The position numbers and the translations under genes are program-made. A model generated the notes under the pieces. That model was not told where the DNA came from and did no database searches. It saw nothing but the letters and a program-made list of their open reading frames with translations. From Oscillospiraceae bacterium (GTDB lineage Bacteria > Bacillota > Clostridia > Oscillospirales > Oscillospiraceae), in NCBI GenBank assembly GCA_024404315.1, contig JAKSQD010000001.1, positions 54,894 through 118,893 on the forward strand: 64,000 nt of DNA. The letters are read 5' to 3'. Below, in pieces: positions 59,875 to 64,000 of this stretch (positions are counted from its first letter, which is position 1; every line of letters begins with the position of its first letter).

Positions 59875-60126
59875 TTACACTCCCAGATAATAACGCACAA
59901 GCTCCTGAAGCAGTTCATCGCGATCCAGCTTGCGGATCAGAGACCTTGCATTCTTATAATTGGTAATGTAGGTCGGGTCCTCAGACAGGATATAGCCAAC
60001 GATCTGGTTGATGGGATTGTAGCCTTTTTCCTGTAGGGACGCATACACCAGAGAGAGAATCTGGCGGGTCTCCCACTCCTCGGTACGGGAAATATCGAAC
60101 CGACGGGTATAATCCATTTCAGACAT
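59875..60126 (-). CDS. ireB: IreB family regulatory phosphoprotein (UPF0297/YrzL)
   Basis: The 83-residue protein opens MSEMDYTRRFDISR and contains VYASLQEKGYNPINQIVGYILSEDPTYITNYKNARSLIRKLDRDELLQELVRYYL, the full IreB signature. In Enterococcus IreB is phosphorylated by the PASTA kinase IreK on N-terminal threonines and lowers cephalosporin resistance. Thr7 here is the likely equivalent site. The start at 60126 follows TTGGAGGTTGATCCC. In most Firmicutes ireB leads an operon with ruvX/yqgF and a DUF1292 gene; here it is alone, with its own promoter and terminator. Confidence 0.93.
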   Translation of the reverse strand: MSEMDYTRRFDISRTEEWETRQILSLVYASLQEKGYNPINQIVGYILSEDPTYITNYKNARSLIRKLDRDELLQELVRYYLGV

Positions 60127-60167
60127 GGGATCAACCTCCAACAAGTGAATCTTTGTAAAGTAAGACC

Positions 60168-60196
60168 ATTATAACCCAAAGTCCTTCAAATGTAAA
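60168..60196 (-). promoter_or_regulatory. ireB promoter
   Basis: On the minus strand TTTACA (60196-60191), a 17-base spacer and TATAAT (60173-60168), 41 bases before the start codon. Confidence 0.8.
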
Positions 60197-60283
60197 GGGC
60201 AAAAATGATTGGTTTTTGGTTCTATTTTATAGTCGGTTTGCTCATAGTCCCATGCAAATACGGATATAAGGTCTATCCGTAGA

Positions 60284-60327
60284 ACAAAAAATCGTCCTGA
60301 ACTGTTTTGAGGCAGCCAGGACGATTT
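60284..60327 (-). terminator. Terminator of the copper operon
   Basis: AAATCGTCCTG (60289-60299) pairs with CAGGACGATTT (60317-60327); on the minus strand a T-run follows. It lies 124 bases after the copZ stop. With the ireB promoter and the 40-bp repeat it accounts for most of the gap 60127-60450, apart from a small GGGGAA-CCGC-TTCCCC hairpin at 60391-60406. Confidence 0.85.
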
Positions 60328-60413
60328 CTGTTTTGGGCTTAAAACTTGAACCTTTCAAGGGCGAATTGGCAAGCGCTGGTGAGCGTTTGTGGGGAACCGC
60401 TTCCCCTCTCCAT

Positions 60414-60453
60414 TAAGGCAACACCGCATAATAGGGATGTGCGGATTGCCTTA
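60414..60453. repeat. 40-bp minimal palindrome of the 244-bp element family
   Basis: TAAGGCAACACCGCATAATA followed by GGGATGTGCGGATTGCCTTA reproduces the first 36 bases of the element at 13140 almost exactly, then closes with the other end. It folds into a hairpin by itself. Its last bases, TTA on +, are the copZ stop codon TAA on -. Confidence 0.75.
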
Positions 60454-60672
60454 AGAAATGCTCTTGAACTGGAAGCCCAGATCGGTGACAGCCTTCACCA
60501 GATCGGCATCAGCCACCTTTGCCAGCAGGCCGGTGGTGACGGTGGCGGTCTTCTTCTCCAGATCGACCACGGCGCTCTTCACGCCGGGCACTGCGGAGAG
60601 AGCCTTCTCCACGTTTGCCTTGCAGTGCATACATCTCATGCCTTCGATTACCAGAGTTTTGGTCATTGTCAT
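60451..60672 (-). CDS. copZ: Copper chaperone CopZ-like heavy-metal-associated protein
   Basis: This 73-residue single HMA domain has the metal site GMRCMHCKANVEKAL, with Cys14 and Cys17 for Cu(I). It should carry copper to the ATPase encoded just upstream. The start at 60672 follows AAAGGATGTT; an ATG at 60666 is also possible. It is the last gene of csoR-copA-copZ. The stop codon falls within a 40-bp palindromic repeat, so the repeat's arrival may have set the present C terminus. Glycine-rich loop residues and length are normal for CopZ. Confidence 0.92.
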   Translation of the reverse strand: MTMTKTLVIEGMRCMHCKANVEKALSAVPGVKSAVVDLEKKTATVTTGLLAKVADADLVKAVTDLGFQFKSIS

Positions 60673-60702
60673 AACATCCTTTCTAAAACGGGCGATTTGC
60701 CC

Positions 60703-63516
60703 TTAATCAACATGGGAAACGGTATAATCCGCTTTGGTAATAGCTTCCACCATTGCTTCCTTGGGGACGCTCTCCAAGGCGGCAACCGTTGCGGTTTTGG
60801 CGTTCAGATCGACCTCAGCGGAGAAAACGCCGGGGATGGCTTGGAGCACTCGCTCCACGGTGGCCTTGCAGTGCTCACACATCATACCTTCCACCGTGAA
60901 AACCGTGGTCACGGCGGCTGGCTGAGGCAGCTCCTCCCAGCGGAGGCCGGTGACGGTGTAATCCTTGGCGGTGATGGCATCGGTCATCGCTTTTCCGCCG
61001 TCGGCAAGAGCCGCTCGGGTACACTCCACGAGGGCGGTTCCCTCCTGGAAGTCCGCATGAGCGGAGACCACGCCGGGCAGGTCGGTGAGCACCTTTTCCA
61101 CGGTGCTGGTACAGTGGCCGCACATCATGCCTTCCACCGAAATGGTCACAACCGCCTCGGGAATGGGCTTTGGTTCCTCCGTTTGGGGCGCTTCTTCCAC
61201 AGCGGGAAGGCTGGCTGACGCTACCTTGGCCGCTTCCGTCCGATGGGAGGGCTGGAACAGCTTGAGCCGCAGGGCGTTGGAAACCACCGACACGGAGGAA
61301 AGGCTCATCGCTGCTGCGCCAAAAATGGGACTGAGCTGCCAGCCCAGAACGGGATAGAACACACCGGCGGCCAGAGGAATGCCCACGCAGTTGTAGCAGA
61401 AGGCCCAGAACAGATCCTGTTTGATGTTGCGGATAGTGGCCTTGCTCAATTCAATGGCGGTAACAGCATCCAGCAGGTCGGAACGGATGAGCACCACGTC
61501 CGCAGACTCAATGGCAACATCCGTACCGGCCCCAATGGCCAGACCCACATCTGCTCGGGTAAGGGCGGGAGCGTCATTGATGCCGTCGCCCACCATGGCC
61601 ACCGTTTTGCCACTCTGCCGCAGCTCGGCAACAACCCGTTCCTTATCCTGGGGGAGCACCTCAGCAATGACACGGGTCACGCCCAGCTCCCGTCCCACCG
61701 CTTCGGCGGTGCGCTTGTTGTCGCCGGTGAGCATAACCACCTCAATGCCCATGCCCTTCAAAGCGTCAATGGCCTCTTTGCTGGTGGATTTGGCCACATC
61801 TGCTACAGCGATGATACCCAGCAGCTTGCCATTTTCCGCAAAATAGAGGGGTGTTTTTCCCTCTTCCGCCAGTGCGTCCGCTTCGGAGCGAGAGACGGAC
61901 ACGCCGTTTTCTTCCATGAGACGGAGGTTTCCGGCGAAATAGTGGTTGTTGTCGATGACAGCAGTGATGCCCTTGCCGGGTTGCGCCTGGAACTCTCTAA
62001 CCTCGCTCAACGTCAGTCCCACTTCTTTGGCGGCGCTGACAATGGCCTCGGCCAGCGGATGCTCAGAAGGAGCCTCTAGGCTGGCAGCCAGACGGAGGAG
62101 CCTTTCCTCAGAAACCCCCTCGGCGGGCAGCAGCTCCGTGACACGGGGACGGCCTTCCGTAATGGTTCCGGTTTTATCCATCACAATTGTTTGGACGGTG
62201 TGAAGGGTCTCCAGCGCCTCGGCAGACTTGAACAGAACGCCCAGCTCTGCACCCTTGCCCGTGCCCACCATAATGGCCACAGGAGTGGCAAGCCCCAGCG
62301 CACAGGGGCAGGAAATGACCAGCACAGCGACACCAGCGGTCAGGGAGCGAACAAAGGAGCCCGTCACCAGCATCCAAACCACAAAGGTGATAAGCGCAAT
62401 GGTCATGACCACCGGCACAAAGACACCGGCCACCTTGTCGGCCAGCTTTGCAATGGGCGCTTTGGAGGCGGAAGCGTCCTCCACCAATCGAATAATCTGG
62501 GCAAGGGTGGTATCCTCCCCCACTCGGGTGGCTTGGAGGGTAAAGGTGCCGTTTTTGTTGATGGTAGCGCCAGAAACCTTGTCGCCTGGCTGTTTTTCCA
62601 CGGGAATGGATTCTCCCGTCAGGGCGCTCTCGTCAATGGAGGTTGCCCCCTCCATCACAACGCCGTCCACGGGAACGGCCTGTCCCGGACGAACCAGAAC
62701 GAGGTCTCCCACAAGCACCTCTTCAATCGGAAGGGTGACTTCCTGACCATTTCGGAGCACATTTGCGGTTTTGGGAGCCAAATCCATGAGCTTTTCCAGC
62801 GCCTCGCCGGTTTTGCCCTTGGAACGGGTTTCCAGATACTTTCCCACCGTGACCAGCGTCAGAATCATACCCACCGATTCCAAATAGAGGTGGTTCATGT
62901 GGTACTCTTCCGCCATCATCAGGTCGCCATGGCCAAGCCCCCACCCCACCATAAACATGGCGTAGATGGAGTAGAGCAAAGAGGCCGCTGCACCCACCGC
63001 CACCAGGGAATCCATGTTGGGTGAGCGCCTGGCCAGTGTGGTGAAGCCCACCTTGAAATATTTATCATTGACGTACAGGATGGGCAGCACCAGCAGGAAT
63101 TGAGCCAGACAATAGGACATGGAATTTTCCACGCCCTTGAGGAAGGAGGGAATGGGCGCTCCGAACATATGACCCATACAGAGGTAAAACAGCGGAATCA
63201 GGCAACAAACCGAAATGGTCAAACGGGTTTTCATCCATTTTTCTTCTTTTTCCTGCGCCTGTTTTTTCTGTTTGGCTTGCTCGTCAGCGGATTTTTTGCT
63301 ACCCTGTCCCACGGGCGAAGCGCCATAGCCTGCCTTAGAAACGGCCTCACAGACCTGCGCCGTGGAGAGCTTGTTCTCGTCCAGCTCCACGCTCATACTG
63401 TTGGCTAGCAGGTTGACGTTGACCTTCTCCGCACCGTCGAGCGCTTCCACGGCCTTTTGGACGTGAGCTTGACAAGCGGCGCAGGACATACCGGTGACAT
63501 TAAACTTGACATTCAT
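60703..63516 (-). CDS. copA: Copper-exporting P-type ATPase with N- and C-terminal HMA domains
   Basis: The 937-residue P1B ATPase pumps Cu(I) out of the cell. One N-terminal HMA domain (GMSCAACQ, residues 9-16) precedes the membrane and catalytic parts. The latter have TGESIPVEK, the transport motif SCPCAL (Cys403 and Cys405), phosphorylation site DKTGT (Asp447), EHPLAEAI and [10 protein letters not shown]. Unusually, two more HMA domains follow the core: GMMCGHC near residue 796 and GMMCEHC near residue 877, where typical CopA proteins end after the last membrane helices. The start at 63516 begins [15 protein letters not shown] after AAAGAGGAACCGTT. It lies between csoR and copZ. Confidence 0.95.
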   Translation of the reverse strand: MNVKFNVTGMSCAACQAHVQKAVEALDGAEKVNVNLLANSMSVELDENKLSTAQVCEAVSKAGYGASPVGQGSKKSADEQAKQKKQAQEKEEKWMKTRLTISVCCLIPLFYLCMGHMFGAPIPSFLKGVENSMSYCLAQFLLVLPILYVNDKYFKVGFTTLARRSPNMDSLVAVGAAASLLYSIYAMFMVGWGLGHGDLMMAEEYHMNHLYLESVGMILTLVTVGKYLETRSKGKTGEALEKLMDLAPKTANVLRNGQEVTLPIEEVLVGDLVLVRPGQAVPVDGVVMEGATSIDESALTGESIPVEKQPGDKVSGATINKNGTFTLQATRVGEDTTLAQIIRLVEDASASKAPIAKLADKVAGVFVPVVMTIALITFVVWMLVTGSFVRSLTAGVAVLVISCPCALGLATPVAIMVGTGKGAELGVLFKSAEALETLHTVQTIVMDKTGTITEGRPRVTELLPAEGVSEERLLRLAASLEAPSEHPLAEAIVSAAKEVGLTLSEVREFQAQPGKGITAVIDNNHYFAGNLRLMEENGVSVSRSEADALAEEGKTPLYFAENGKLLGIIAVADVAKSTSKEAIDALKGMGIEVVMLTGDNKRTAEAVGRELGVTRVIAEVLPQDKERVVAELRQSGKTVAMVGDGINDAPALTRADVGLAIGAGTDVAIESADVVLIRSDLLDAVTAIELSKATIRNIKQDLFWAFCYNCVGIPLAAGVFYPVLGWQLSPIFGAAAMSLSSVSVVSNALRLKLFQPSHRTEAAKVASASLPAVEEAPQTEEPKPIPEAVVTISVEGMMCGHCTSTVEKVLTDLPGVVSAHADFQEGTALVECTRAALADGGKAMTDAITAKDYTVTGLRWEELPQPAAVTTVFTVEGMMCEHCKATVERVLQAIPGVFSAEVDLNAKTATVAALESVPKEAMVEAITKADYTVSHVD

Positions 63517-63601
63517 AACGGTTCCTCTTTCTTGATGCTCCTTTCGTCCCCTGCTGGGGCGTTGCCTGGAGCACTGGCGGTCTGCTTTCGGACAGCAGGC
63601 G

Positions 63602-63907
63602 CTATTTTGTCATTTTCTGAACGGTTTTCACCAATTCGTCGATGACTTCGTCATTGCCCGCACGGATGTTATCGGCCACGCAGGTTTTGATATGGTTAGC
63701 CAACAGCACACGGTTAAAGCTGTTGAGTGCGGCGGTGATGGCGGAAACCTGGGTGAGAATATCCACGCAGTAAGCGTCCTCCTCCACCATGCGTTTCACG
63801 CCTCGAACCTGACCCTCAATGCGGCTCAGGCGGTTGAGCAGGTCGGTGGATTCGTTTTTTTCCCGGTGCTTGCTCTTGGCGGTGCAGTATTCGCAGCAAT
63901 CAGCCAT
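63602..63907 (-). CDS. csoR: Copper-sensing repressor CsoR
   Basis: The 101-residue all-helical repressor binds operator DNA until Cu(I) is bound. The C-H-C copper ligands are Cys47 (AYCVDIL), His72 and Cys76 (LANHIKTC). [21 protein letters not shown] is the DNA-binding N-terminal helix region. Extra cysteines at the extreme N terminus (MADCCEYC) are a variation. The start at 63907 follows AAGGAGGAATCCCCT. Two TACCC-N5-GGGTA boxes overlap and flank its promoter, giving copper-induced expression of the whole operon. Confidence 0.95.
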   Translation of the reverse strand: MADCCEYCTAKSKHREKNESTDLLNRLSRIEGQVRGVKRMVEEDAYCVDILTQVSAITAALNSFNRVLLANHIKTCVADNIRAGNDEVIDELVKTVQKMTK

Positions 63908-63939
63908 AGGGGATTCCTCCTTGGTCGTTGTTTAAGGGG

Positions 63940-63968
63940 AGTATATACCCCGCCCGGGTATTTGTCAA
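63940..63968 (-). promoter_or_regulatory. Promoter of the csoR-copA-copZ operon
   Basis: On the minus strand TTGACA (63968-63963), a 17-base spacer and TATACT (63945-63940). The spacer is filled by a CsoR box. Confidence 0.85.
63946..63960. promoter_or_regulatory. CsoR operator 1
   Basis: TACCC-CGCCC-GGGTA lies exactly between the -35 and -10 elements, the classic position for CsoR repression. Confidence 0.8.
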
Positions 63969-63969
63969 G

Positions 63970-63984
63970 TACCCCCACAGGGTA
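63970..63984. promoter_or_regulatory. CsoR operator 2
   Basis: TACCC-CCACA-GGGTA lies just upstream of the -35, 24 bases centre to centre from operator 1. It has the same half-sites and spacing. Confidence 0.7.
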
Positions 63985-64000
63985 TTTGGATGGAAAATTT

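Noticed and set aside
1-64000. CRISPR arrays, tRNA or rRNA genes, prophage or defence islands
   Set aside because: No regularly spaced direct repeats, cloverleaf-like or rRNA-like segments, phage structural genes or known defence genes were seen on either strand.

Overview
The window is a compact stretch of bacterial chromosome from a low-oxygen, Gram-positive lineage, most likely a gut clostridium of the Oscillospiraceae/Ruminococcaceae type. That placement is inference. It rests on gene content (HemZ, IreB, CsoR, NiaR, ATP-type PEP carboxykinase, rubrerythrin, a relA-dtd-MBL-hemZ block, Shine-Dalgarno starts with AGGAGG-like sites) and on a moderately high GC look. No rRNA, tRNA, CRISPR array, prophage or insertion sequence with a transposase was recognised. 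About 48 protein genes cover most of the window.

Layout. 1-3400: end of infB, then rbfA, a DHH phosphoesterase (nrnA), a 53-residue ORF and truB, all on +. 3400-6300: the niacin repressor niaR, a DUF975 membrane protein and a PfoR/PTS-EIIC-like permease whose promoter carries the same TGTCAAGACA box as the niaR promoter. 6300-10600 (-): recG, a C_GCAxxG_C_C protein, a PHP phosphatase and a fumarase alpha subunit without its beta partner. 10780-13005 (+): a DMT exporter and a ROK regulator. 13396-19014 (-): yceD-rpmF, then DUF512-der-plsY-gpsA. 19164-26039 (-): the proteostasis operon tig-clpP-clpX-lon-ysxC. 26239-32136 (-): rplS, then rbgA-rnhB-yraN, a dipeptidase, thrC and a metallophosphoesterase. 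32365-33376 (-): thioredoxin and rubrerythrin. 33960-44360 (+): pckA, dnaE, cls, polA and a HAD protein. 44431-54856 (-): SGNH hydrolase, MBL hydrolase, apbC, and the recJ-relA-dtd-MBL-hemZ-uridine-kinase-like run. 55075-56895 (+): recQ. 56982-60126 (-): a large SH3b/NlpC-P60 wall hydrolase, a 97-residue unknown and ireB. 60451-63907 (-): a csoR-copA-copZ copper operon with two canonical-looking CsoR boxes at its promoter.

Most genes are housekeeping: translation, replication and repair, proteolysis, cell wall and redox. The most interesting non-routine signals are: (i) a candidate NiaR-controlled PfoR/PTS-EIIC-like transporter; (ii) a family of imperfect-palindromic, transposase-less repeats (two copies of exactly 244 bp, one 166-bp internal deletion, one 40-bp minimal form) lying at or within a few bases of stop codons; (iii) a second small palindrome family and a separate 170-bp inverted-repeat element; (iv) a lone fumarase/tartrate dehydratase alpha subunit; (v) a copper ATPase with two extra metal-binding domains at its C terminus. 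I found no convincing defence island, biosynthetic cluster or wholly new multi-gene system. All promoter, terminator and operator calls are by eye.
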